A stretch of DNA of 64,000 bases, from NCBI GenBank assembly GCA_918026815.1, contig CAKJVC010000030.1, positions 186,001 through 250,000 of the forward strand, read 5' to 3'. Positions 1 through 11,673 of the stretch are shown piece by piece. The notes under the pieces were generated by a model, which saw nothing but the letters and a program-made list of their open reading frames with translations, searched no databases and was not told the origin of the DNA. Within the stretch, counting starts at the first letter, position 1; the number at the start of each line of letters is the position of its first letter. This DNA comes from Chalara sp. BL73 (lineage: Eukaryota > Ascomycota > Leotiomycetes > Helotiales). Made by a program: the position numbers and the translations under genes.

Positions 1-109
1 GAGATATTGACATCATATAGTACAGTCATATCTACCTACAGATGTGCCCACCTTGACAAATCAAGCGTCTTAGCAGACAAGAAAACCCGGTACTCTAAGA
101 TTCAAGCTC

Positions 110-888
110 TTAATTACATAACATAGGAGACTTGCCAATCCACTCCGAATCCTGTCCCATTTCCTGCAACGTCCAAGCCACAATACTCTTCCTAGAAAGG
201 AACAATCCGTCCTTCCCAGACCCCGTATACGTCGCGACAACAGGTGCCGCATCTCCATTTCCTAAAAATGGCACGCGAAACAACGTCCACTTCAGCTCTC
301 TTGGATTGTACGAAGATACTAGGTTTCCTAGACCATGGAATTCCTCATATGCTGACCCTCCAATGACCTTGACTAAAACTATAGTCGCTCTCCACTTGAA
401 TCCACCTTTGTCTTCTGGTGCTGGGAATGAAGGTGTACCTAGGACCATGGCACGCTTGAAATTGTTGGCGATAAGAAGGGGAAAGAGAACTTTCATGCAA
501 TCGAGAACAGCCTTTGGGTTTTGTCAGTGAAATTTCGAAGGCATGTAACAAGACCAAGCTACTTGCAGACTTACTGTGCCTTTTGAGCCTGCTACTGGTC
601 CAGCGAATGAGATGAAGATGCTAGCACCAGATGAGGCGACTCTTTGAAGAGCACTCTTATCATTCAGTTGGCCTTCGGTGATATTGACTCTGGTGTCACT
701 GCGTATGTTGCTAGGTAGCTTTCCAGGGTTGCGCACGAGTAATGTTAGGCTGTGGCCTTGAGAGAGAGCTTCTTCGCAAAATAGCAAGCCGATACCACCT
801 GCGACATATTAGACTAGTTATTTGAAGGAGCAGTCCTTGTTAGAATGTTCGTACCTGTCGCCCCGAATAGCAATATGTGTTCCGGCAT
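110..888 (-). CDS. NAD(P)-binding Rossmann (NmrA/SDR-like) protein, 3 exons
   Basis: Three minus-strand exons join in phase: 855-888, 575-798 and 110-511, giving about 219 residues. The first exon starts MPEHILLFGATG and continues GIGLLFCEEAL, so the glycine-rich nucleotide-binding motif GATGGIG spans the first intron. Later come a hydrophobic strand with SFAGPVAGSKG and an aromatic C-terminal part. The length and N-terminal GxTGxxG fit the compact NAD(P)H-binding family of atypical short-chain dehydrogenases (NmrA-like). The substrate cannot be read from sequence. Introns have good ends (donors GTACGA and GTAAGT). It is divergent from the related reductase-like gene at 1456, and the two share an upstream region of about 570 bp, so they may be co-expressed. 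Confidence 0.8.
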
Positions 889-1455
889 GATTCTGAATAC
901 AGCTTCGGCACTGCGTTGATGGGGACAACAATTTAGTTAGAGTGAACCTGAAGAATAAATGTTTGGAGAACAGGAGTTGCAATAAAGTCAGCTCCGGCTA
1001 CTAACAGACTAAATACATGTGATTAGCAATCAAAAAAGATACTTTAACTTTATGGTGGGAGCTGTGTGGAGGAGAAGCTTTTGATTGTCCGCTGCCTGGA
1101 TGCAGGGAGGAACCTAAACCCGGAGTAGTACAGCCCCGAAACCCGTGGGGTGCGTGCGGGAGTGGTGCGGAGGTGAGACATGAGTGATGCGGAAGAGAAG
1201 CGGAGGTGACGGCTGGGCTTCGTGGGTTGCACAAAGAAGCAGATTCGTTGCATGTACATTGAAGATTCTTACAAATCTAGGACGTATCATCGGAGGTGAA
1301 GTTGAACCGTTGCGAACGAGGCCATGCTGTCGACCGGAGATATAAAGACGAGCTTCTAGCCTTCACGATATGCTTGAACATCAATCACAATCCTTCAGTC
1401 TTCAAATACGACAATAACAGCTTTATTTCTAACAAAATACCCGCCATCCCTCATC
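889..1455. promoter_or_regulatory. Shared intergenic region between two divergent NAD(P)-binding genes
   Basis: These 567 bp separate two divergently transcribed genes and should hold both promoters. The stretch 1070-1250 is GC- and GA-rich with low-complexity triplets; it gives antisense ORFs with no recognisable protein and is not called as a gene. No specific operator was recognised. Confidence 0.4.
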
Positions 1456-2404
1456 ATGTCCGAGATCAAATCTGTCGCAATTGCTGGGGTGCGAAATTCC
1501 TAAAATCCATTGCACTTCATCACTGACTGTGAGATAGGCATCCGGCAACCTAGGTCCACATGTCCTCAAAGCACTCTTGGACGCCAAACTTCACGTCACA
1601 GTCCTTACTCGCGGCACTAAATCAACCACCTTCGACCCCGCCGTCAAAGTTGTCTCCGTTGACTACAGCTCCGTCGAATCCCTCACCTCCGCACTTCAGG
1701 GTCAAGACGCAGTCGTCTCAGCCGTCGGCATGGAAGCACTAGAAGGCCAAACCATCCTCATCGACGCTGCTATCGCAGCGGGCGTAAAGCGCTTCATCCC
1801 CGCTGATTACGGCGCCGTGACCACCAATCCGAAGCTCCACGAATACCCATTCTACAGCACCGTGGGCAAGATCCAGAAATATCTCGCCGAGAAGTCAAAG
1901 TCGACGGGCTTGTCATACACAGTGCTCTCCACGGGTGCATTCACCGACATGCTCTTCGGCGCCATAGGCATTATCGACTTCGACAAGCACGAAGCCGTGC
2001 TCTATGATGGAGGTGACTCGCGCTTTAGCACCAACTCCATGGCAGGTGTTGGTAAAGCCATCGCCCAGATCCTGAAACACCCGAAGGAGACCAGCAACCG
2101 CATGCTGCGTATCTCGGAAGCGATACTGACGCAGAACAAGCTCCTGGCTATTGCGAAGGAGCTGGAGCCGGAGATCACGTGGAAGACGACCTTGGTAGAC
2201 ACGAGTGAGATGATGAAGGAGGCGCTTGCGTCGTTCGGTGCTGGGGACTTCAGTCCGCCGGTTTTTATGAAATTTTTGGGGTCGACGGTTTTTGCGGGGA
2301 ACAGGTTTGGGGCTGCGTATGATGTGACGGATAATGAACTGCTTGGCGTGGAAGCGTTGAGTGACGAGAGTTTGAAGAAACTCGTTGCTGGAAGATTGGG
2401 GTAG
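1456..2404 (+). CDS. NmrA-like / isoflavone-reductase-like NAD(P)H-dependent oxidoreductase
   Basis: Exon 1 is 1456-1488 and exon 2 is 1538-2404, joined in phase to give 299 residues. The intron splits the nucleotide-binding loop: MSEIKSVAIAG is followed by ASGNLGPHVLKALL, forming GAxGxxG. Next come VTVLTRG, the VDYSSVESLTSAL segment and DAVVSAVG. GVKRFIPADYG is typical of the PCBER/isoflavone reductase-like branch of the NmrA superfamily. Residues around FYSTVGKIQKYL place a lysine where the catalytic Lys usually lies. Full family length, no break. Fungal members are cytosolic reductases or redox sensors; the substrate here is unknown. It pairs head to head with the gene at 110-888 and runs toward the Zn2Cys6 gene. 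Confidence 0.85.
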
Positions 2405-2517
2405 GGATAAGTTAAGGGCATGACTTCCAGTTTTGAACAGCATAGGCATAGCTCCACTCAACTAAACAAAATTGGAGGTATACTTAGTCCCATAGAAAGA
2501 AGAAATTCTAATGACGT

Positions 2518-4306
2518 TTACTGTAGAGGCCCAGTGCTCGGGTTGTTGCTAAGTGCCTTTAATATTCGAGGACTTGTGTCTTCGTCGAGCAGTTTCGTGT
2601 AGCGTTCTGTAACATGTAAGCATGATCTAATGCAATGGGCTTGGTACAGCTTCTCACCTCCAGCTAGCCATCTCGGTGCAATTGACCGTAACGCCCTTCG
2701 CAGTATTTTCAATCTCTGCGAATTGGCTTCCGCTTCAGAGCCACTCTGTAGTCTTCCCGTGGTTATTGCCGCAGCTCTGTATACGACAAAGGTGACGAAA
2801 GGCGGAAGTGGCAGTGCCTTAGTAGCTAGATCGTATCGATCCAATACAGCAACCATGTCAGAAATATCATCAACTTTCGCATTCAGGAGTGTAGTGGCTG
2901 CCGAGGCGCAGGTAAATGTTTTATCTGGGCCAATTGCTTTGGTACCATTCTCGTACGCGAGGAGCAGTGCGCTACCATCCATCAGAACTACAAATTGCCA
3001 GCAGAGGTAGATATTGACTCACGTGCTTGACAGGGCAAGGGAAGTGGAGAAGAGCTCTTCGTTCTCTGGAACCGATTGCTTGATGACAGTCTCAAAGGAT
3101 GTCACAGTCCTCACAATCGCTGTTACCTCCTCAACGTTGAAAGCCATATGTGGAGTCGGTTGGTGCAGATTGGTGTGCATGTTGTCCAGAAGGAGTGAGG
3201 CCTCAAATGCTCGTGGAAGCGCAGCTGAGGGGTGCTTCAGTACGGCGAAGCGATTGCAATTCTGGATGTTGGGAGGAATTTGTCGACCTCGTGTTACTGG
3301 AGACCATTGGCCATTTTCTATTGCAATGAATCTAGTCGCAGAAGTCAGATTATGGCTAGAAAAAATTCGAGGATGCCGTAGACCGTCAGGGGCTAGAATG
3401 CAGACCTGTCCAGTATTGCGATACCGCACCACATAAGCATGTACTCCTCCATGTCTGTCTCAGCCATTGACTGAGGCATCGGCTGTTGCTGGAATACTGA
3501 AAGAGCGTCAGCAGCTCTGACGACATTTGCGATTGAGAAATATGCTTCAACAGCAAAGCCATGGGCGACCTCGAATAGATTAATGAGCAACCGCGCTTTC
3601 ACGAATTTCACGGAGTTCAGTCCAGCACCTTCCAACAATGATATCCATGACTTGCCCAGAAGGTACATGGACCGGTGTTCCGCTTGAAGGTTGTAACCCC
3701 CTTGTACTTCCTCTGGTGCGGAGGTTAAGAGAACGATTCCGAAGCAGAGGAGAACAAAATCAACCGATGCTGCGTCCCATGATGCTGGGTGCTGACTAGA
3801 CAGCATGGATTCTGAGAAGATCCCAAACCATGGATGTATGGCCGCACTGTAAAGCGCGATGACCTTGATGGGATCTGTGCTGGTGAGTCGTGCAATGATG
3901 CTTGCTTTGATGTCCGGTGGTGTGAGTACTTCTTGAACAGGAAGATCTGCCAGCGGTTCCTCTGTTCGAGCCCCTGGGGGAGAGGTAGATGTCGGAGAGT
4001 CTGCGTAGATACAGGGCTGACTGAGACTGGAGGCGACTTAAGTTTGGGTCTCATAATTCAGAGAGTGGCTTGATTGGAGATCGGTTGCAGAACTTGGAAG
4101 GGCGAGTGCACAGGTGGAACTCACCGGGCGCAGAGAGAACATGAAGGTTGTCTATTGTCACATTTCCGTTTGTGGAGTCGACAGCGAGTGCAAGCCTTTC
4201 TGGCGGGTCCAAGAGAAGGTTGAGCTACCATCTTTGTAGAACGTCTGAAAAGTGCGGTTAAGGTTGAAGATGGAAAAGGCGCTTGAGGTTCCCGGCTCCC
4301 GGCCAA
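2518..4306 (-). CDS. Zn(II)2Cys6 transcription factor, 4 exons
   Basis: Four exons join in phase: 4125-4306, 3406-4026, 3023-3331 and 2518-2971 (about 521 residues; about 496 if translation starts at the Met at 4231, closer to the zinc cluster). The binuclear cluster reads KACTRCRLHKRKCDN, then CSLCARLSQPC. The sixth Cys lies beyond intron 1, so correct splicing restores the C-x2-C-x6-C spacing. The rest is an alpha-helical body with the segment HPWFGIFSES, as in fungal-specific C-terminal domains of AflR-type regulators. It is tail to tail with the NmrA-like gene and could regulate it. Targets are unknown. The intron 2 donor (GTCTGC) is weak but keeps the frame. Confidence 0.82.
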
Positions 4307-4788
4307 TCTAATATTCCGGCGGGCACAAGAGCATCACTTACGAAGTAAGCGATACAAATCAGTACGCGATACAGCAACCCCACCTACCATGCCTTCGAAA
4401 ATGCCTTCGAAGAGAGAGAGAGCGCGGGAGCTTCGGCTAAACCTTTCGCCGATTAATTAGTAATCTTTCTGGCCCTTGCAGTTAATCCCTGCCTTCAAAT
4501 GCTGGTTTTACTGGCCTTAGCGTTTCTTCAAACTTCCTCGAAAATGTTTCAACTTTCGGCGTAGATAATAATCCGGTATTGTCTTCACGTGTCATGGTTA
4601 TTGGCATTGTTTTTCTTTTTTACACGAGGTGTTGCAGCTTCGTGACAAGTTCGTCTCGACCCCGTATCATCATTAAGGTTGGTATTCACACTTATTCTTT
4701 CTTCTGCTGCCGGAGACCTTTTTTTATTTATGCTAATGATGTGTAATTTCTATTCATGTCGTAAACACTACTTTGGATAGTCCTGATA
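4307..4788. other. Intergenic, upstream of Helitron ORF1
   Basis: No gene seen. A short near-palindromic CTTCGAAAATGCCTTCGAAG sits at about 4392-4411, followed by a GA-run. The 5' end of the Helitron (expected TC after an A) must lie here or further upstream, but no unique terminus could be picked. Confidence 0.3.
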
Positions 4789-6252
4789 ATGTCTGTCCCT
4801 ATTTCACCTACTGATTCTCGCCCCCCACCTTCTAACCTGCAGGATGAACTGATCTTGGGTAAAAGGCGGCAAGATCAAGACGACTTAGCTACAAGAATTG
4901 AACAACAACGCGCAAAGATTCATACGCTTGAGCTTGCGGCCAAAGAGCGCAGGCGATCTGATCAACTTCGGATCCAAGAACAAGCTCAAGAAGTAGAGTC
5001 TTGGAGACGGGAGTTATGTGAACGCCTTGTTGCAGCTGTCAGCACGAGGGATAAGCGTGTACTTTCCCACCAACAAGAGGAGCAGCGTCGTGAGGATAGG
5101 CAATCTCAGGAGGAGGCTAGCACGCAAACTTCCTTGCATCATAAAAGGGATGATGCGCAAAATACAAGAAATGGGCTTCCGCAGAGCCCGGTGGAGCAGC
5201 AAAAGCTCGCAAAACAAGCAGAGCGAGAAAGGAAGCAACTACTACGTGATCAGCAAGATCAGCAACGCCGGCTAGACCGACAAGCACGAGATGAAGCCTG
5301 TTTGCAAGCCCATTTACGTCATGAGGCTGCTGCTCAAGCAAAGAAGACTCAGAAGGTCGAGGAACGTAGATTGGCGAAGGCTAAAGAGAAGGAACAAAAA
5401 CAGGCCAAAAAGGCTCAAGAGGTCGAGGATCGTAGATTAGCGAAGGTTGAAGAGAGGGAACAGAAACAAGCATTACATGACCAAGAGTTTAGGCAGCGCC
5501 AGATAGAGAAACAAAGACGGCTCGAGACCGCTGCGCAGGATCGATTACGTCAAATGGCTATTATGGAGGCTAGGACGGCTCAGGATAATGCCAGAAGAGC
5601 TCAGGATGCGGAAACCTATAGGCTAGTAGAGCAGCAAAGGCTCGCAAAACAAGCAGAGCAAGAAAGGAAGCAACTATTACGTGATCAGCAAGATCAGCAA
5701 CGCCGGCTAGACCGACAAGCACGAGATGAAGCCTGTTTGCAGGCTCATTTACGTCATGAGGCTGCTGATAAGGCGAAGAAAGCTCGGGACGCAGAGGCCC
5801 GCAAGCTAACAAGGCTTAGAGAGAAAGAACGACTTGCCAAAGAACGAGAGCTCGCAAAACTTCGCGAAAAAGAGCGAGTCGTAGAAGAACGTAAGCTAGC
5901 AAAGCTTAGAGAAAAAGAGCAGGATCAGGCATTTCGTATTCAACAACATCAACAGCGTCGTAAAGAGAGGCAGGGACAGGACGAGTTACTCTCTAATCCA
6001 GCATCATCTGCTATATTAGGCCGCCCGAGGCTTACCGCGGCTGATGTTGATGAGAGGCAAGCCGTACAGAGTCTACAAGACGAGGTTCATCGTAAAGATC
6101 GAGAAAAAGGAGACGAGGCTGGTAGACAGGCTATTCAGCGTCATAAGGTATCCCTCCAAGCCAAAGACGCTCAACAGAAATCACTGACTGGAGGGCTTGT
6201 TGCATTTGATGGTCTCCTTCCATCTTTCCTAGAAGGGAGTATCAGTATATGA
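4789..6252 (+). CDS. Helitron-associated coiled-coil protein (ORF1)
   Basis: This 487-residue ORF is almost wholly charged coiled coil, rich in Glu, Arg, Lys and Gln (runs such as RLAKAKEKEQKQAKKAQ). No catalytic domain is recognisable. A block of about 48 residues beginning LAKQAERERKQLLRDQQ occurs twice, at 5194-5343 and 5629-5778, nearly identical in DNA too, so an internal duplication is recent. The stop TGA at 6250-6252 overlaps the next ATG at 6249-6251 (ATGA). Its position directly before the DUF6570-like ORF argues that it belongs to the Helitron, perhaps as a multimerising accessory protein. That role is inferred. Confidence 0.7.
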   Translation: MSVPISPTDSRPPPSNLQDELILGKRRQDQDDLATRIEQQRAKIHTLELAAKERRRSDQLRIQEQAQEVESWRRELCERLVAAVSTRDKRVLSHQQEEQRREDRQSQEEASTQTSLHHKRDDAQNTRNGLPQSPVEQQKLAKQAERERKQLLRDQQDQQRRLDRQARDEACLQAHLRHEAAAQAKKTQKVEERRLAKAKEKEQKQAKKAQEVEDRRLAKVEEREQKQALHDQEFRQRQIEKQRRLETAAQDRLRQMAIMEARTAQDNARRAQDAETYRLVEQQRLAKQAEQERKQLLRDQQDQQRRLDRQARDEACLQAHLRHEAADKAKKARDAEARKLTRLREKERLAKERELAKLREKERVVEERKLAKLREKEQDQAFRIQQHQQRRKERQGQDELLSNPASSAILGRPRLTAADVDERQAVQSLQDEVHRKDREKGDEAGRQAIQRHKVSLQAKDAQQKSLTGGLVAFDGLLPSFLEGSISI

Positions 6253-9200
6253 AGGAAGCCTCAGCCAATTTCCCAGAGACCATCACCCCCTCTATCCAGA
6301 TGGGGTGTATGAAGGCTTATCAAAGGTCGATTTCGGACGCCTCGAAACGTATCCCGTGCGGACTTTGTGGAGGGTTGTTCCAAGAGGACGAGATGATAAG
6401 TGTTGGTCTTCAAGATGGCAACCTACAATACTTCCTCCGGAGGACAAACACAGCTCCTGATTGTTGCGCTGTTAAGGAAAACATAGTCAGCCTGTGTACT
6501 ACCTGTAACTCGGCAATCGTAAGACGGGCGATCCCCTTACTTTCGGCTGGTAATTTTGTCAACTGTCTATTCTGTCAAGACTATCCCGAGGCTCTGAAAA
6601 ATCTCAATGCTGTCGAAGAGGCTTTCATAGCACGGGCGCATGTTGTCGGTATATTCTTAAAACTCACGTCAGGTGCTAAGAAGGGTATCAGTTACAGAGG
6701 AAGTCGTGGTCACTCTGTTGCCGTGAGACAAGATCCAAGTGAGCTTCTGAAAATCTTACCAACTAGGAGGTTACAAGATCATACGACTATTACCGTCAGC
6801 TGGGATCGCGGAACACCGCCGTCTGAAGAGAACCTTGCGCGTTTCTGTTCCGTGAATAAGGCAAAGGTCTTGAACGCTTTGCTATGGCTATGTGCTAATA
6901 ATCCCGTCTACCAATCGGTGACCGTCGACTATTCTGTTCTGGACGCTTGGCCAGATCACCACATTCCTCAAGAGATCAGAGACGCTTTTATTACTGCCCG
7001 GTTCTGCAGATACTCCGGTAGAAGATGAGCGGGAGGGTTATGCGACGTCGTTACAGGATGGGCTTTTTGAGAACGAGCTAGATGCAGAGGTGGAAGACGC
7101 TGAGCCTGGTAGTATTCTCAGCCGGTCTTTTTCCTCCGATCTTCATGGCCAAGATCTACACTCTACCCCTGCCGCCTTAGCAAGTCTCCAGGCTATACTT
7201 CAAGAGCGGGATTCCGACGGCTCCATTCCAGGCGAAGAACATACTACGGATAACCAGGATGATGAGGTGGTGTCATCAAACGATAACTCTCGCCTGCCAC
7301 ATATATCTTACAGGACGACACAAGACTTACCGCTCATAAATGCCTTTACTGACCCAGACTATTTCACGGCGGCTTTCCCTACTCTGTTTCCGTTTGGTGT
7401 TGGCGGCCATCTAGGCGATATAAATGGAGACCGTCCAGAGGAGGTATCCCTTAAGGCCTTTGCAAAATATGCTATGCTTCACCATTCGTTACTGTGGGTA
7501 TTCCATGCTTATTATTGCGTATTGCTAATGTTTATAGCTTCTCTCAACACCATACCTTTATGTTTTATATCTACGATTTGATACTTATCCGACAAGCTTC
7601 TTTTGGGAATCATGTCCAGGTCAAGAATGGTTATTGGGCCAAAGCTACTGAGGAACTTGCTAGACTGTCAGCCGATGATCTTCAACATGCGGCGCAGGAA
7701 TTTAACGACAGGAAGAAAATCTCGAACCCTGCTATCCATAGCCTGATCACGAATATGAGAATAATATCATCATTCAATCCGGAGTCCTTTGGAGAGAAGA
7801 TGAAATTCAGGAACCTAATATTCGGCAAGATCGGCCGTCTTGGACTTCCACTTATTTGGTTTACGCTTAACCCCAAAGATATTGGTAATATCTTTGTAGT
7901 CAGACTTGCTGGCGAAGAAATCTCGCTGGATGAGCCAGGTATCAAGTCAATACTCTTACAGCTCACCATCAAGAATCCGAGTCTTGTCGCTCAGTTCTTT
8001 CATGTCGTCGTGACTTCGTTCTTTAGCTGCTTCTTCAGGACGCTTTCCAAGGAACCTGGTATCTTCGGTACGATCACTTCTCATTTTGGAATAGTTGAGT
8101 CGACGACACGGATGATGCTACACCTCCACGGATTTGCCTGGCTTGCTGGAAACTTTGGCGCTGCGAGTTTATCTCAGAGGTTAAAGTCTGATCCAGAATT
8201 CAAGGGCCGCGTTATTTCTTATATCCGCTCGATAGTCAGAGAGACAGTAGATATTAGTCTTGGTCAACAATTCCAATCAGAGACTCCTGGCACATCCGTT
8301 TTTGCTCTATCAGAAGATATGACCCCGGCTGAATTCCAAAATGCTCTTGATATCGACTCAAATAATGTGGCAGCCCGAGTTCAGATGCATGCCCATAGCA
8401 AAACCTGTACCAAATACCAGAACAAAGGTCGAAGATCACGTGCGAAGGCGAAATCTGCTCCGATTGTACAGATGGAAGGGATGGCAACGGACGCTGATAA
8501 CACTCCGCAACGTCCAGATACTCAGAAGCAGTCGCCTTTGCAGATATGCCGGTTTCTGTTCCCAAGGCCACTTGTTCTAGAATCTATAGTTACGGAAGAG
8601 GGTTATATACGGATGGAGAGGAATCACCCATTTGTGAACAAGTACAACCCTGTCATTGCATCTGCGATAAGATGCAACCATGATGTTAACTTCACCCCGT
8701 CATCCCCTAAAGTTCTTGCCGCCGTCTACTATATGACAAACTACGCGACGAAAGCTCAGGTTGATCGAGGTCAGCTTGTGCTCGCTGCGGCTGTATTAAA
8801 GAAGGCCCAAGAGACGGCCGAAGCAGCAGCTGCGGAGGATAGCGGCTTAGCAGCTCCAGAACCACTTGATATGTCTAAATTTGCATTAAAAGCCTATAAT
8901 CGCTTTACGAGAGATGTAGAGGTCGGCGCTCCAGCGGTGGCTCACTTCTTGCTTGGACAGCCTTCGGCTTATATTCCAAAGAGCGACAAGTCTGTCACGA
9001 TCAACTTTTACTGGGTCAAAATAAACGTCCGGAGGGTTCTAAGCAGCTTGTTAGACGCGACTAGCTCTGAAGGGATAGAAGAAACAGCAAATCAGTATAC
9101 TAACTTTGATGGTCGTACTCGCCGCCCGTCTATATATGAGAACTATGAACATCGAGGCGCTAGACTTGCTCATTTATGTTTCTACGAATATGCGTCCCAA

Positions 9201-11673
9201 ATCTTCGTACAGACGTTTAAAGGCGCTAAAGGTCGAGCGTTCTGTTTTCCTTTTGATCCTTCTCACGCGCTACATACGACTCATATCCAAGTCTCTGTCA
9301 GTTCTCTAAAGTCGTTAAGGACCCCTTCCCTGTGTGGCAGTTTTACTTCTATGTCAGAGCAGGATAACGATATTCTGGATACCACACTAAGGACACAAGA
9401 CGAGATACACGAGGTTCTCCTCGGTCTATTCTACCCATGGAATAGCCTCCGCGGCCTCCGAGGTAACCACATCGTATCACTCCGTGCTGCACAATACAAA
9501 AACACATGGCTATGGAGCTTCCTTGCCCCTTCTCTCCCTCCGTATCTGGTCCAGCTATCCGAGAACGTCATGCTCCTTCGGCGGAGCAAAGAAGCAGCGG
9601 ACCAGGACAGAAAGGAGCGTGGGATAGAGTTTGATGACTATCTCGAAACTATAGACCATGATATCTATAACGATGACGAAGAAGCTAATGTAGACTTCAA
9701 CTTTGCGACACTCCAACCAACCGAGAACAACCTGCTCCAGGCTGCGTTAGCGTTCCCTGGTATTACTACTAGTGGCCTCTCGTCGTTGCGATTTTCCCGG
9801 AACCCTCTACTGCATGGCACCCAGTTTGCCCCTAGCTCTCTAGTCAAAACATGGGTCAGAGAGTTGAAGGCCTTTAAAGACCAGGATAAATTAAGTTTTG
9901 ACGACGACTTCGATGTCGAAGCTAACATCTCCGAAGTCGAGAGAAGTGACCCAGAAGCTGCTCTGGTTCCAATCATTGCTGACAGCAGAGAATCCATGGC
10001 TTCTATACGATATCTACAGGCTTCGTTTCAAGCTGATCCGTCCCTCGAGAATTTGCTTGCTCTGATCACTGGCCAATATCCTCTAAACCAAAAGCAGGGG
10101 ATGGTTATTAGGGCACTCTTTCTCCGCATTCTGCACCCTGTTCGGATCAATTCTGTTCGTGACCAGTTCTTACTTTATCTTGGCGGTGTCGGCGGAGTTG
10201 GCAAGACCCACCTTATCAAAGCTTTTATGTTTGGTCTATCGATAATGCGAAAACATGATGACGTTCTCCTCACCGCTTCGACTGGGGCCGCCGCTGCGAA
10301 TGTCAGCGGCGCTACTTACCATTCCGCTCTTGGTTTTGGGAACAATGGGAACCAACCTGTACGTCAAGCGACGAGGTCGAGACTTTCTCATAAAAAGATC
10401 CTGATCCTAGACGAGATTAGTATGGTTAGTCTGGAGAACCTAGTCCAGATTAACGAGCGGTGCAATGCCATCTGGGACTTGGATCGAGCGTCTGATACGG
10501 TTTTGGGTGGCCTACCTATCGTCATATTTCTAGGGGATTTCAACCAGTTTAGGCCAGTCCGCGGTCACGCTATATGGAGCCAGACGAGCAGCGATATTGC
10601 TGTCCTCCTGTCAGGGAAATCTATCTGGTGTCAATTTAATCAGGTGGTATTCCTGACGGAGCAGATGCGTCAAGCGGAAGATGTAGCATTTCAGGATTTA
10701 CTCCAGCGAGCACGCTCCGCCACTTTGACGGAAGACGATGTCGCTACCTTGAATTCGTGTACGATTGAAAACAGGGTTGCCAATGGGGAGACGCCACCAG
10801 AATGGGCCATTATACGACTCAATCGTGTACGTGAAGAAGCTAACTTAATACATCTCCAAGCGTTCGCCAAAAAAAGAGGTCAGAAAATCTATCTTTTTCC
10901 CGCCAGACACGATGCACCTACAGGAACGAATTTAGATCCTTCTACGTTGCTCAGAATGATATACCAGGTCGGTGAGCAGGGATACCTTAAAGGCCCAGGG
11001 TTCTTTGCCTTTACAAAGGGTATGCCTATTATGCTCCAACAGAATACGCATACGTATGCCGGTTTAGTCAATGGTATGAGAGGGACTGTCGAAGAGGTAA
11101 TATTGGATACAGACGTGCGAGGTACATAAGCAGTTTTCGTTCTTGCAGGTCTGATTTGCTAACAAAGACATAACGACGGCGATAGGCTCGTGGATCGAAC
11201 TTGATGATCAGTTCATTCTGTGTACAGTTCCTCCGCTATGTGTCCTCGTTCGACCGGCACATGACCACAACCTATCATTCTCTGATATTTCCGACGGTCT
11301 GGTTCCTGTCTTCCCGGTACAGATGAGAGGGCAGATCCCGAGCATACCCGGCCTGTCGTTTTACCGACATCAGGTCCCGTTGACGCTTGGATTCGCCTTC
11401 ACCGATTATAAGAGCCAAGGTAGTACGTTCATCAGCCTCATTCTAGATCTCCTCTTTGGTAAGCAACGCGGCGTCGACCAGCATGGCGAATGGACCTCGA
11501 TCAACGTTCAGCTTGGCAGGGTCAAATCATTATCGGGAGTCTGGTTGCGAGAACCGATCACGCTGCAAGATGTTTCATTTGCCCCTCACCCAGATCTCCA
11601 GGTTGAGCTGGCCCGACTTGAGGCTCTAGAACAACGGACGATTAGTCTGTGGGAGAGCTCACCTGATTCTTGA
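6249..11673 (+). CDS. Helitron Rep-helicase, spliced, with one apparent frameshift
   Basis: The N-terminal segment (6249-7028) has paired cysteines (CGLCGGLF, LCTTCNSA, NCLFCQDYP), as in the DUF6570 region of Helitron proteins. Near 7000 the frame shifts by one base, then a Helitron-like N domain follows (FTAAFPTLFPFGVGGH). A 44-bp intron (7494-7537, GTGGGT...TAG) leads to the main exon 7538-11121. That exon holds the Rep HUH motif HLHGFAWL at about 8121, a tyrosine motif YYMTNYATK at about 8727, Walker A GVGGVGKTH at about 10190, Walker B ILDEISMVS and Pif1-family motifs (LTASTGAAAANVSG). A second intron (11122-11185) precedes 11186-11673 with helicase motif VI (FTDYKSQGST). The enzyme nicks and unwinds DNA for rolling-circle transposition. 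Apart from the early frameshift it looks young. Confidence 0.85.

Larger units (their letters stand above)
4789..11673 (+). mobile_element. Helitron rolling-circle transposon (coding core)
   Basis: The block runs from the coiled-coil ORF through the Rep-helicase C-terminal exon. The Rep HUH motif, two-Tyr motif and Pif1-like helicase motifs identify a Helitron. Exact termini (5' TC, 3' hairpin plus CTRR) were not resolved. The element may extend past 11673 and could even include the JmjC-SET gene and hairpin to 15681. One single-base frameshift near 7000 suggests this copy is non-autonomous. Confidence 0.85.

Noticed and set aside
1001..1259. Overlapping minus-strand small ORFs
   Set aside because: GC/GA low-complexity sequence with no protein features, in a divergent promoter.
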